Shown piece after piece: positions 1 to 7,444 of a stretch of 24,306 nt of DNA. Every line of letters begins with the position of its first letter. Within the stretch, counting starts at the first letter, position 1. Origin of the DNA: Verrucomicrobiota bacterium (GTDB lineage: Bacteria; Verrucomicrobiota; Verrucomicrobiia; Chthoniobacterales; UBA10450); assembly GCA_003219925.1 (NCBI GenBank), contig QHQU01000065.1, forward strand, positions 1 through 24,306, read 5' to 3'. The notes beneath the pieces are model-generated. The model saw only the letters and a list, made by a program, of their open reading frames with translations. It did no database searches and was not told the DNA's origin. The position numbers and the translations under genes are program-made.

Positions 1-2
1 TG

Positions 3-281
3 CATCGCCGTCTCTGGCCTGTATTGATCAAGCTTGCCTCTCGATTCCGCAAAGAACAGCTGGCCAAGGTATGGGACGAGCACACTCGCAGCGGAACGCA
101 CCAGTCGAAACGGGAACCTTTTCCAAACTGGGTATCATCCGAGGTCATGAAAGAGGCTGCGGCACTCTGTGTCGCGGAGGCCGAGAAGATTCTCTCGCCG
201 CTGCTAGCATTGGGTAGAAGCTATGAGAAAGATGTGCGAAGGAGCGCCCTGCGCTCGTCTGGCCGCGCCGCTAATTTCTGA
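3..281 (+). CDS. C-terminal part of an unidentified protein (5' truncated by window)
   Basis: An open frame enters from the left edge and ends at a TGA at 279-281, leaving about 92 codons. A TTG at 24 could serve as a start, but the frame is open upstream of it, so this is more likely the 3' end of a longer gene. The visible part is soluble and rich in charged residues, with an Ala/Glu/Leu helix (VMKEAAALCVAEAEKILS) and a basic tail. I recognise no family. Codon choice looks like that of the neighbouring real genes. The next gene starts about 75 bases downstream after a pyrimidine-rich spacer, so co-transcription is possible but not shown. Confidence 0.5.
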   Translation, partial: HRRLWPVLIKLASRFRKEQLAKVWDEHTRSGTHQSKREPFPNWVSSEVMKEAAALCVAEAEKILSPLLALGRSYEKDVRRSALRSSGRAANF

Positions 282-334
282 CATCTGCCTTTCTCACCTC
301 TCATTTCTCACTTGTGTCCTGTGACCTTCTGACG

Positions 335-356
335 CTCTGATCTCTGACCTCCGACC
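335..356 (+). repeat. CTCTGAC-type degenerate repeat, left flank of transporter pair
   Basis: Heptad-like CTCTGAT/CTCTGAC/CTCCGAC units lie directly before the first YeeE-type gene. The reverse complement of 1113-1134, just after the second gene, matches at 18 of 22 positions, so the gene pair is bracketed by an imperfect inverted repeat. Confidence 0.45.
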
Positions 357-698
357 ATGAACCACTACACACTCTGGCATGCCCTGATCGGAGGCATCCT
401 AATCGGTCTCGCCAGCCTGCTCGCAACCGTGCTGAGCGGAAAAATTCCAGGCATCTCCGGTGTCTTCAGTTTTGCGCTCTGGCAAAGCGCAGCCCTCTTT
501 CGGCCGATGCGCCCGCTCGTTGTCATGGCCATTGCCGGTTTGCTCGTCGGATTTGGCACCCGTCTCGGCGGCGGATGCACCAGCGGTCACGGCGTTTGCG
601 GCGTCGGCATGGGCGCGAAGGATTCGATCGCGGCGACACTCATCTTCATCGTGACCGCGATGATGATCGTCTTCATCTATAATAGAGTGGTCTTATGA
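357..698 (+). CDS. YeeE/YedE-type sulfur (thiosulfate) transporter, first half, short
   Basis: A 113-residue hydrophobic inner-membrane protein of the YeeE/YedE family, whose members import thiosulfate or related sulfur compounds. The N-terminal segment GGILIGLASLLATVLSGKIPGISG (residues 12-35) and the signature GGGCTSGHGVCG (about 71-82), with its conserved Cys, are diagnostic of the amino half of YeeE. The protein is some 25-30 residues shorter than typical split N-halves (about 140 residues). The stretch between the GISG motif and the segment before GTRLGGG is compressed, so a membrane helix may be missing. Its TGA overlaps the ATG of the next gene (ATGA at 695-698), indicating translational coupling. 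The two halves probably form one transporter. Family assignment is firm; the substrate is inferred. Confidence 0.88.
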   Translation: MNHYTLWHALIGGILIGLASLLATVLSGKIPGISGVFSFALWQSAALFRPMRPLVVMAIAGLLVGFGTRLGGGCTSGHGVCGVGMGAKDSIAATLIFIVTAMMIVFIYNRVVL

Positions 699-1111
699 AG
701 GCAGGGAAAATGATCCTCTTTTTTGTGGCGGGCGGCCTTTTCGGAACGGGGCTCGCCATTTCGGGGATGACCGACCCCGCGCGGGTAATCGGATTTCTCG
801 ATCTCTTTGGCGCGTGGGATCCGGCACTCCTCTTCGTCATGGCCGGGGCCGTTGGCGTGTATGGATTGGGAATGCTGATGCTGCGCCGCGTGAAAAATCG
901 GGATTTGAAGCTGCCCTCTCCTACACCGTCGCCCATTGATCGTCAGCTTATAGTCGGATCCGCGATTTTCGGCGTGGGCTGGGGCTTGGGCGGGTTTTGT
1001 CCAGGGCCTGCACTCGCCAATCTGGGCGCTCTTCGCGTCGAAGCATTACTTTTCGTTCCGGCGATGGCGATCGGCATGTTCCTGGCCCAAAGATTTTTCG
1101 GAGCCGACTGA
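695..1111 (+). CDS. YeeE/YedE-type sulfur transporter, second half (DUF6691)
   Basis: A 138-residue membrane protein with four likely transmembrane helices. The start FVAGGLFGTGLAISGMTDPARVIGFLD and the C-terminal motif GGFCPGPAL (about residues 105-113) mark the carboxy half of YeeE/YedE. The Cys of GFCPGP corresponds to one of the conserved pore cysteines of the full-length transporter. It follows the first half with a 4-base overlap, so the two subunits are presumably made together. In many bacteria these split genes sit near rhodaneses or persulfide dioxygenases, but none is visible here. Confidence 0.9.
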   Translation: MKAGKMILFFVAGGLFGTGLAISGMTDPARVIGFLDLFGAWDPALLFVMAGAVGVYGLGMLMLRRVKNRDLKLPSPTPSPIDRQLIVGSAIFGVGWGLGGFCPGPALANLGALRVEALLFVPAMAIGMFLAQRFFGAD

Positions 1112-1112
1112 T

Positions 1113-1134
1113 AGCCGGAGTTCAGAGGTCAGAG
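1113..1134 (-). repeat. CTCTGAC-type degenerate repeat, right flank of transporter pair
   Basis: On the minus strand this reads CTCTGACCTCTGAACTCCGG followed by CT, the inverted counterpart of 335-356. Similar TCTCTGACTTCTG and TCTCCGACTTCC phrases occur after the alcohol dehydrogenase gene (about 3628-3670). Confidence 0.4.
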
Positions 1135-1248
1135 GTTGATGTTGGGTATTCCAGGTTCACTGCGGCCAGGAATCAACCTGCCATCGATATGGAGATGGTG
1201 ACGGCTCGATAGTTCAGTTGTTGGCGAAGAGCACGCTCCATTTCGAAG

Positions 1249-2052
1249 ATGAAATCTGTAGCTGTCACGATATGCCCCGGTGACAAAATAAAACTTTCAA
1301 AAATTGATCCCGACGATACAGGCAGATACAACAAGGAAGAAGCACTGCAGCGCTTTTCCGAGCTCCGCGAAAAAATCGACCAACTCCAAGAAATCTTGTA
1401 TGCTGAACGCCGGCGAAGTCTGTTGCTCATCTTTCAAGCGATGGACACGGGCGGAAAAGACGGCGCCATCAAAGATCTTTGCGCCGGCCTGAACCCCGCC
1501 GGCCTGGAAATCAGGAGCTTTAAAGCTCCGTCAGCGGAGGAGCTGGATCACGATTTCCTCTGGCGCGCACATAAGGCCACTCCCGGAAAGGGAATGATCG
1601 GTCTCTGGAATCGCTCACATTATGAAGACGTGCTGATCGTACGGGTGCACAAACTTGTCCCAAAAAAAGTTTGGAAGGCACGTTACGATGAAATCAATCG
1701 TTTTGAAGAAATCTTATCGGAAAACGGCACAACGATCGTGAAGTTCATGCTTCACATTTCGAAAGACGAACAGAAGAGCCGACTGCAAGCGCGGCTCGAT
1801 CGTCCCAACAAATGGTGGAAATTTAATCCCAACGATCTCACCGAGCGCGCGCGCTGGGGCGATTATCAAAAGGCCTACGAAGATGCCGTTAACAACTGCT
1901 CGACCGAATGTGCGCCCTGGCATGTTGTGTCCGCAAATCACAAGTGGGCGCGCAACGTTGCCTTGGCCGAGGTCGTCTTGCGCACCCTCAAAGAAATGGA
2001 TCCGCGTTATCCCAAGCTTTCGTTCGATCCTACGGCGATCAAAATCAAGTAG
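1249..2052 (+). CDS. ppk2: Polyphosphate kinase 2 family (polyphosphate:nucleotide phosphotransferase)
   Basis: A 267-residue cytosolic protein, full length for single-domain PPK2. PPK2 enzymes move phosphate between polyphosphate and nucleoside mono- or diphosphates. Visible elements are the Walker A motif AMDTGGKDG (residues 64-72), the Walker B region NRSHYEDV (121-128), and the lid segment RPNKWWKFNPNDLTERARWGDY (185-206), with Arg/Lys residues expected to bind polyphosphate and nucleotide. The NRSHYEDVLIVRVH sequence resembles the class II/III-like (NMP-phosphorylating) group more than the NRAGVE form of class I; that subclass call is from memory. The ATG at 1249 has only a weak upstream purine stretch. 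The gene stands alone and converges on the thioredoxin pseudogene, 14 bases away. Confidence 0.93.
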   Translation: MKSVAVTICPGDKIKLSKIDPDDTGRYNKEEALQRFSELREKIDQLQEILYAERRRSLLLIFQAMDTGGKDGAIKDLCAGLNPAGLEIRSFKAPSAEELDHDFLWRAHKATPGKGMIGLWNRSHYEDVLIVRVHKLVPKKVWKARYDEINRFEEILSENGTTIVKFMLHISKDEQKSRLQARLDRPNKWWKFNPNDLTERARWGDYQKAYEDAVNNCSTECAPWHVVSANHKWARNVALAEVVLRTLKEMDPRYPKLSFDPTAIKIK

Positions 2053-2066
2053 AACGCTGGCGCGAA

Positions 2067-2404
2067 TCAGCTCTTTCCATTCTTGAGGTAAGGTTCGAGG
2101 AATTTTCGTATCGCGGGCGCTGCCATTGCGCCGACTTGTCGGGTTACTTCCAGGCCATCTTTAAATAACGCCATTGTCGGAATCGCGTTGATGCGGAAAC
2201 GGCGCGCCAGATTTTGCGCGTCCTCGGTATTGACTTTTGCGACGACCCATTTACCCGCGCCTTCCTGCGCGACCTTGTTTAGTTCGGGTGCGACCATCCG
2301 CAGCGCCCGGTTCCGCCCAGCTTGTCGTATTTCAGACGATTGCGCTGGCCACACTTCGGGCAGGTCACCAATACACCGCGGTCATCCAGTTGTGTCGAGT
2401 TCAT
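2067..2404 (-). pseudogene. Thioredoxin-2 (TrxC-like) gene with internal deletion and frame change
   Basis: Two pieces of one thioredoxin-2 gene are visible in different frames. From ATG at 2404, the first frame encodes a zinc-ribbon start, VLVTCPKCGQRNRLKYDKLG...RCG, then runs into TAA at 2279-2281. The second frame, to the stop at 2067, encodes RMVAPELNKVAQEGAGKW, AKVNTEDAQNLARRFRINAIPT and a normal thioredoxin C-terminus with the cis-Pro motif. In TrxC the ribbon is followed by a second CxxC and then about 40-50 residues ending in WCGPC. Here the RCG of the ribbon joins directly to the RM that should follow CGPC, near TGCGGA/TGCGG, so the redox-active site is gone and the frame is shifted. 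The zinc ribbon also lacks its second Cys pair. It could be a real deletion or a collapsed assembly. Confidence 0.8.
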
Positions 2405-2467
2405 CTAAAACTTTATCGTCGCAACCTATGTCGGTTGGTCGCCATCTGCATGGGAAAAGATTCGGCA

Positions 2468-2554
2468 GCAAACATCGAACACCGAACATCGAATTCCACA
2501 TCGAGCCCTCTGCATTGGGCGTTCGGTGTTCGACGTTCGGTGTTCGATGTTTGC
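2468..2554. repeat. Inverted repeat with 20-bp perfect arms
   Basis: The left arm at 2468-2487 (GCAAACATCGAACACCGAAC) is exactly complementary to the right arm at 2535-2554, with 47 bases between. The right side also has an extra copy of the GTTCGGTGTTCGA unit at 2521-2533, and the left side continues with a second ACATCGAA unit. The hairpin lies between the thioredoxin pseudogene and the alcohol dehydrogenase start. There is no U-tract, so it looks like a dispersed palindromic element rather than a terminator. Confidence 0.75.
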
Positions 2555-2590
2555 TTCGACCCTAGATACTAGATGCTAGATTCCACATCG

Positions 2591-3634
2591 ATGAAAGCTG
2601 TGCAATTGGTCCGACTTGGGAAACCGCTGGAAGATGCCGAGGTTTCACTTCCAGATATCGGCGCGTCCGAAGTCCTAGTCCGCGTCGCGGCCTGCGGGAT
2701 TTGTCACTCCGACGCACACTATCGCGCTGGCATCTCTCCCATTGAATCCTTACCTGTTACTCTCGGGCACGAAGTAGCGGGGCGTGTGGAAACCGTCGGG
2801 CGAGACGTCCACCACGTTTCATCCGGAGACCGCGTGTATGTGCACTATCTAGTCAGCTGCGGTTGCTGCGACTTTTGCCGTCGCGGTCACGAACAATTCT
2901 GCAGCAAAGGGCAAATGATTGGAAAGCATCGCGACGGAGGCTACGCCGAGTTCATCAAGGTTCCTGGTCGAAATGTTTTCCTCCTTCCTGACGGGATTCC
3001 ATTCGAGCACGGCGCAATCATGATGTGCTCTTCGGCGAGTGCGCTTCATGCTTTGAACAAGGCGCGTCTTAAATCGGATGAGCGTGTCGCTATTTTCGGC
3101 TTTGGCGGATTGGGATTTTCAGCTCTTCAGCTGGCCAGAGCCTTCGGCTGCGGCGAGGTCTACGTCGTGGATATCAACCCGGGCAAACTCGCTTCCATCC
3201 CGACGTTTGGCGGCATTCCGATCGATGCCAGCGCGGGAGATCCGGTCGACCAGATTCGCGAAGCGACCGATGGAAAAGGAGTGGATGTATCGATCGAACT
3301 GGTTGGATCTGCCATTACTATGGGGCAAGCAGTCCGATGCCTGGCCGTTTTCGGCCGTGCCGCGCTCGTCGGTCTAACCGCGGAATCACTGTCCGTTCTT
3401 CCGTACACTGAGGTCATCAATAAGGAAGCCGAGATCATCGGGGTTTCCGATCACCTGGCGACCGAACTTCCCTTGCTGATGCAATTCGCACGCAACGGGA
3501 AACTTTGTTTTCCCGAGGGCACGCTGCGCTCAGTCAGCCTTGATGCTGCGCAGATTAACGCGGCCTTGGATGCACTCGTGAGATCCAGCGATCATATCCG
3601 AACCGTGATTGTTCCAACCACGTCCGATCTCTGA
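2591..3634 (+). CDS. Zinc-dependent alcohol dehydrogenase (MDR superfamily)
   Basis: A 347-residue cytosolic NAD(P)-dependent dehydrogenase. Catalytic zinc ligands are visible as Cys38 in CGICHSD, His60-Glu61 in GHE, and Cys146 in IMMCSSAS. The structural zinc site is Cys90/93/96/104 in CGCCDFCRRGHEQFC. The dinucleotide-binding fold begins with FGFGGLGFSALQLARAFG (about 169-186), followed by the acidic YVVDINPGK that favours NAD. An ATG at 2573 lies six codons upstream, but MKAVQL from 2591 is the usual family start; neither has a clear ribosome binding site. It is a monocistronic gene just downstream of a palindromic element. Substrate cannot be told from sequence; primary or aromatic alcohols/aldehydes are likely. 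Confidence 0.9.
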   Translation: MKAVQLVRLGKPLEDAEVSLPDIGASEVLVRVAACGICHSDAHYRAGISPIESLPVTLGHEVAGRVETVGRDVHHVSSGDRVYVHYLVSCGCCDFCRRGHEQFCSKGQMIGKHRDGGYAEFIKVPGRNVFLLPDGIPFEHGAIMMCSSASALHALNKARLKSDERVAIFGFGGLGFSALQLARAFGCGEVYVVDINPGKLASIPTFGGIPIDASAGDPVDQIREATDGKGVDVSIELVGSAITMGQAVRCLAVFGRAALVGLTAESLSVLPYTEVINKEAEIIGVSDHLATELPLLMQFARNGKLCFPEGTLRSVSLDAAQINAALDALVRSSDHIRTVIVPTTSDL

Positions 3635-3874
3635 CTTCTGTCGCCTGATCGCTGCTGGTCTCCGACTTCCCTGGCCCGCCGCAGTCCCGCAATCGCGGCG
3701 ACGAAGTTAACCCGCAGCGCATGCGCTGTTGTTTAATCCAACAATCGTTAGTGGCCGCCGGGCAGGGTCGGACGTGACGAGCCTTCACGCCAAGCATCCG
3801 GCGTGTCATTCACGCTGATGAGCTCCAAGGGTGTTTGACCCCGCGAAGAGGAGCCCAGCTGCACAACGCTATTT
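3635..3874. other. Intergenic region between alcohol dehydrogenase and glmS
   Basis: No convincing gene was seen. It begins with degenerate TCTGACTTC/TCTCCGACTTCC phrases related to those at 335 and 1113, and contains a 14-bp perfect palindrome, CAGCGCATGCGCTG (3715-3728). The small minus-strand frame here has no recognisable protein. The two flanking genes are convergent, so terminators are expected but no classical U-tract hairpin is present. Confidence 0.5.
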
Positions 3875-3893
3875 CCGTCGGCGTCGCCGACGG
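3875..3893 (-). terminator. GC-rich hairpin directly after glmS stop, without U-tract
   Basis: CCGTCGGC (3875-3882) and GCCGACGG (3886-3893) form a perfect 8-bp stem with a 3-base loop, two bases past the glmS stop codon. On the minus strand it is followed by AAATAGCG, not a T run, so it is at best a non-canonical terminator or an mRNA 3'-end stabiliser. Confidence 0.4.
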
Positions 3894-3895
3894 CC

Positions 3896-5752
3896 CTATT
3901 CTACCGTCACGCTCTTTGCTAAATTCCGCGGCTTATCCACGTCCCGACCCAGCTCGACTGCGACGTGATAGGCAAATAACTGAAGCGGAATCGCTGTTAG
4001 GACCGGGGTAGCGAATTCGGGAGCACTCGGGATCTCGATGATATCGTTCGCGATTCCCTTCAACCGCTTGGCACCGTCGCCGCTGGTCAGCGCGACGATC
4101 GGTCCTTTGCGCGCTTTGACCTGCTCGATGTTGTTCAGATTTTTGGAAAACACCGCATCATCGGGTGCGACGAAAACCGAAGGCAAATCCGGTCCCACTA
4201 ATGCGATGATACCGTGTTTCAGTTCCGCGCTGGGATGGCCTTCGGCGAAAAGATAGGTGATTTCTTTCATTTTCAGTGCACCCTCCAGCGCAACGGGAAA
4301 ATTAAATTGGCGGCCGAAAAACAGCATTCCCTCGGCCTCGACATATTTCTTCGCAACCGCGCGAATTTGATCGCTCAACTTCAGCGCCGATTCGATCTGG
4401 TCGGGCAAGGCTTCCAGTGCTTCGATCACGCGCGATCCCTGCGAAGTAGAAAGATGCCGCATTCGCCCCAGCAACAGTCCGATTAATGCCAGAATGGTCA
4501 CCTGTGAGGTGAATGATTTAGTAGCGGCTACCCCGATCTCCGGCCCGGCATGCATGTAAACCCCGCCATCACTTTCACGCGCGATCGTACTGGCGACGTT
4601 GTTGCAGATACCGAGAGTGCGAAATCCTTTGCGCTGGCTTTCGCGCAATGCCCCCAGAGTATCAGCGGTTTCACCGCTCTGGCTGATGGCGAAAACAAGC
4701 GTGTTCCCGCTCATCGGTGTGTTGCGATGGCGGAACTCGCTGGCGTATTCCACTTCTACCGGAATGTTTGCCAGCTGTTCGATGAGATATTCCCCGACCA
4801 GCGCGGCGTGTAATGCGGTCCCGCAACCGGTTAGCACGACGCGTGAGACATCGCGCAATTCACCCGCGGTCATGTTTAGTCCGCCAAGCTTGGCGGTGCA
4901 TTCTTCGGTGTTGAGCCGCCCCCGCATGGCATCGCGCACTGAATTCGGCTGCTCAAAGATTTCCTTGAGCATGTAATGGGGAAAATCCCCCTTGCTGACG
5001 TCTTCCGCGCCAAACTCGACCTTGCTAATTTGATAATCGCCGGACTCGCCCGCGACGGAGCTGATCTCGAATTTATCGCGCGAGACCGCGACAATATCGA
5101 AATCGTTAAGGTAAACTGCGTCGCGAGTGTGAGCGACGATCGCGCTTACGTCGCTGGCGAGAAAATTCTCATCCTTACCGACGCCGAGCACGAGGGGCGA
5201 ACCGCGGCGCGCACCAATCATGAACTCTTTGATGTCGGAGTGAACGAGCGCGATGCCGTAGGTGCCGATCACTTGCTTGAGGGCGGCGCGAGTGGCGTTG
5301 ACCAGGCGCGCCTTGGAATCGGCGCCGTCAATTTGCTCATAAATGCTGCCGATTAAATGCGCCAGCACTTCAGTATCGGTGTCGGAAGTGAACTTGTGAC
5401 CGCCTTCGCGCTCCAGTTGTTCGCGCAGCGCCGCATAATTTTCGATCACGCCGTTGTGCACAAGCGCGATTTTTCCGCTCTGGTCAAAGTGCGGATGCGC
5501 GTTTTCGTCGGTCACTTTTCCATGAGTAGCCCAGCGCGTGTGGCTGATGCCGTACTGCCCCGAGGGCGGTTTCTCGGTCATCAGTTTGGCAAGGTTCGCG
5601 ATCCGTCCGGCACACTTGCGCGTCTCGATTTGCTTCCCGTTTACGATGGCAACGCCGGCGGAATCGTAACCGCGATATTCGAGCCGCCGCAGCCCGTCCA
5701 AGAGTATGGGGGCAGCTTCTGCGCGGCCGACATATCCGACAATTCCACACAT
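3896..5752 (-). CDS. glmS: Glutamine--fructose-6-phosphate aminotransferase (isomerizing)
   Basis: A 618-residue cytosolic enzyme making glucosamine-6-phosphate from fructose-6-phosphate and glutamine, the first step to UDP-GlcNAc for peptidoglycan and lipid A. The start MCGIVGYVG places the nucleophile Cys2 directly after Met, as the amidotransferase mechanism requires. This fixes the start at 5752 even though the frame stays open for 38 more codons. The glutaminase domain (to about residue 225) shows YRGYDSAG, HTRWATHG and HNGVIENY. Two SIS sugar-isomerase domains follow, with LTGCGTALHA, ISQSGETADT and GVAATKSFTSQ, and the C-terminus KPRNLAKSVTVE is the family hallmark. No glmS ribozyme fits, because the inferred leader is only about 10 bases. 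Confidence 0.97.
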   Translation of the reverse strand: MCGIVGYVGRAEAAPILLDGLRRLEYRGYDSAGVAIVNGKQIETRKCAGRIANLAKLMTEKPPSGQYGISHTRWATHGKVTDENAHPHFDQSGKIALVHNGVIENYAALREQLEREGGHKFTSDTDTEVLAHLIGSIYEQIDGADSKARLVNATRAALKQVIGTYGIALVHSDIKEFMIGARRGSPLVLGVGKDENFLASDVSAIVAHTRDAVYLNDFDIVAVSRDKFEISSVAGESGDYQISKVEFGAEDVSKGDFPHYMLKEIFEQPNSVRDAMRGRLNTEECTAKLGGLNMTAGELRDVSRVVLTGCGTALHAALVGEYLIEQLANIPVEVEYASEFRHRNTPMSGNTLVFAISQSGETADTLGALRESQRKGFRTLGICNNVASTIARESDGGVYMHAGPEIGVAATKSFTSQVTILALIGLLLGRMRHLSTSQGSRVIEALEALPDQIESALKLSDQIRAVAKKYVEAEGMLFFGRQFNFPVALEGALKMKEITYLFAEGHPSAELKHGIIALVGPDLPSVFVAPDDAVFSKNLNNIEQVKARKGPIVALTSGDGAKRLKGIANDIIEIPSAPEFATPVLTAIPLQLFAYHVAVELGRDVDKPRNLAKSVTVE

Positions 5753-5767
5753 AATTTCAGGAGGGAG

Positions 5768-5776
5768 ATTATAGCA
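5768..5776 (-). promoter_or_regulatory. Extended -10 promoter for glmS
   Basis: The minus strand reads TGCTATAAT, a perfect extended -10 (TGnTATAAT). A start about 7 bases downstream would leave a leader of roughly 10 bases before the glmS ATG. No good -35 is seen at 17 bases upstream, which fits the extended -10 class. Confidence 0.5.
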
Positions 5777-5826
5777 TATTTCCCGCCTATAGCGCTCCAC
5801 TGGACTCGTAGACGAACAGACGCGTC

Positions 5827-5981
5827 CGTCATCCCGAGCCGCGAAGACGGCGAGGGATCTCACCAAAGGCCAACGCTGTCGCGTTCCGCGATGTTCCCTT
5901 CCGTTTCACAAAGCGCTGCGCACTTCGGAAATGTCCCATCTTGGGCGAGGTCCCTCGCCGTCTTCGCGGCTCGGGATGACG
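5827..5981. repeat. Dispersed element with 31-bp perfect inverted repeats (TCATCCCGAG family)
   Basis: The arms 5827-5857 and 5951-5981 are perfect reverse complements (the left begins CGTCATCCCGAGCCGCGAAG), enclosing 93 bases with no gene. It occupies most of the 300-base divergent region between glmS and glgC. The arm sequence is related to the element at 10949-11038 (GTCAT-CCGAG...CGAGG-ATCT). No transposase and no clear target-site duplication were seen, so it looks like a non-autonomous MITE or REP-like element. Confidence 0.85.
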
Positions 5982-6052
5982 ATGCGGTAGGTGGTTTTAC
6001 GGGCACTAAAATTTTGCGAGCAGCGAATCCCGTTTGTGGCCACATTAGCGCG

Positions 6053-7348
6053 ATGCAAGCGCCTGCCCTTCCACCGGGGACGACCCAACGCACTCTCGCC
6101 ATCATCATGGGTGGCGGAGCGGGCACGCGACTTTTTCCATTAACCAAGGACAGGGCCAAGCCGGCCGTACCACTCGGCGGAAAATATCGGCTGGTAGATA
6201 TCCCGATTAGCAATTGCCTGAACTCCGGCCTGCGCTCGATCTATGTGCTCACGCAATTCAATACTATGTCGCTGCATCGTCACATTCAGGCGAGCTACAA
6301 ATTCGACAATTTTTCCCGTAGCTTTGTCGATATTCTTGCCGCTCAACAAACGCCTGAAGGTTCGCAGTGGTATCAAGGAACCGCCGATGCTGTGCGGCAA
6401 AATATGCGCTACTTCCTCGAGCATCCGTTTGAGTTTTATTTGATTCTCAGCGGCGACCAGCTCTACCGGATGGATTTTCGAACGCTCCTGCATCAGCACA
6501 TTCGCTCGGGTGCAGAAATCACGCTCGCGACCAAGCCGGTCAAACGCGATCAGGCGTCGGACTTCGGAATCATGTCGAGCGGGGAAGACCGGCGCATCAC
6601 CCGGTTTGTCGAGAAGCCGAAGGAAGCGAAAGAGCTCGATGCGATGAAAATGGACCGCGCTTTACTCGCTGCCATTGGGCACGGGGAGGATGAGGAATTA
6701 TTTCAAGCGTCGATGGGCATTTACGTCTTCAATCGCAACGTGCTGATCGAGTGTCTCGACAACGATCTCTTTGATTTTGGCAAGCACGTCATTCCGGCTG
6801 CAATTCAAACGCGCAACGTCAGCGCCTACATTTTCGATGGTTACTGGGAGGACATCGGAACCATTCGCGCCTTCTACGAAGCCAATCTCGATCTCACCGA
6901 CTTGGTTCCCGCCTACAGTTTCTTCGAAGCCGATGCGCCGATTTATACCCACCCGCGGTTCCTACCCGGCAGCAAGATCAACGGCGCCAGCCTGCGCCAG
7001 GCGATCATTTCCGACGGCTGCATCATATCCGATGGCCATATCGAGCGCAGCGTAATCGGGGTGCGCAGCATAATTCAAAGCGGCGCAACCATTCGTAATA
7101 GCGTGGTGATGGGCGCCGATTTTTACGAACTCGGCAAAGACCGTCCCTCGGAGGAAATTCCCATTGGTATCGGCCGCAATTGCGTGATCGATCGTGCCAT
7201 CATTGATAAAAACGCACGCATTGCCGACGGAGTTGTGATTACGCCGGAAGGGAAACCGGACAATTTCGACGCGGAAAATTATTACATCCGCGACGGGATT
7301 GTGGTGATTCCGAAGAACGCAACCATTCCGCCTGGTTTCTGGATTTGA
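6053..7348 (+). CDS. glgC: Glucose-1-phosphate adenylyltransferase (ADP-glucose pyrophosphorylase)
   Basis: A 431-residue cytosolic enzyme making ADP-glucose from ATP and glucose-1-phosphate, the committed step of bacterial glycogen synthesis. The nucleotidyltransferase domain starts with IIMGGGAGTRLFPLTKDRAKPAVP (residues 17-40). The substrate-contact segments SGDQLYRMD, FVEKPKE and YWEDIGTI follow, and the C-terminal third is a left-handed beta-helix of hexapeptide repeats used for allosteric control and tetramer formation. The frame is open far upstream through the inverted repeat, but homology begins just after the ATG at 6053, and length from there matches the family. Divergent from glmS; no other glycogen gene is in view. 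Confidence 0.95.
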   Translation: MQAPALPPGTTQRTLAIIMGGGAGTRLFPLTKDRAKPAVPLGGKYRLVDIPISNCLNSGLRSIYVLTQFNTMSLHRHIQASYKFDNFSRSFVDILAAQQTPEGSQWYQGTADAVRQNMRYFLEHPFEFYLILSGDQLYRMDFRTLLHQHIRSGAEITLATKPVKRDQASDFGIMSSGEDRRITRFVEKPKEAKELDAMKMDRALLAAIGHGEDEELFQASMGIYVFNRNVLIECLDNDLFDFGKHVIPAAIQTRNVSAYIFDGYWEDIGTIRAFYEANLDLTDLVPAYSFFEADAPIYTHPRFLPGSKINGASLRQAIISDGCIISDGHIERSVIGVRSIIQSGATIRNSVVMGADFYELGKDRPSEEIPIGIGRNCVIDRAIIDKNARIADGVVITPEGKPDNFDAENYYIRDGIVVIPKNATIPPGFWI

Positions 7349-7444
7349 CTAGCGGGTCGCCTGTCCCGGGCAAGATGCGATTGGCCGCACAGCACAAAAT
7401 GGCCGGGCCACAAAATTACTTCGCAGCTACTTCGGATTCGACGC

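Noticed and set aside
2067..2354. Intact 95-residue thioredoxin-like protein from ATG 2354
   Set aside because: The first 20 residues are an out-of-frame reading of the zinc-ribbon region and the active site is absent; treated as part of a pseudogene.
5753..5866. 38-codon N-terminal extension of glmS
   Set aside because: GlmS needs Cys right after the initiator Met, which occurs at 5752; the extension is encoded by repeat DNA and the promoter.
5357..6052. Long N-terminal extension of the glgC frame
   Set aside because: It runs antisense through glmS and through the inverted repeat; homology starts only after the ATG at 6053.
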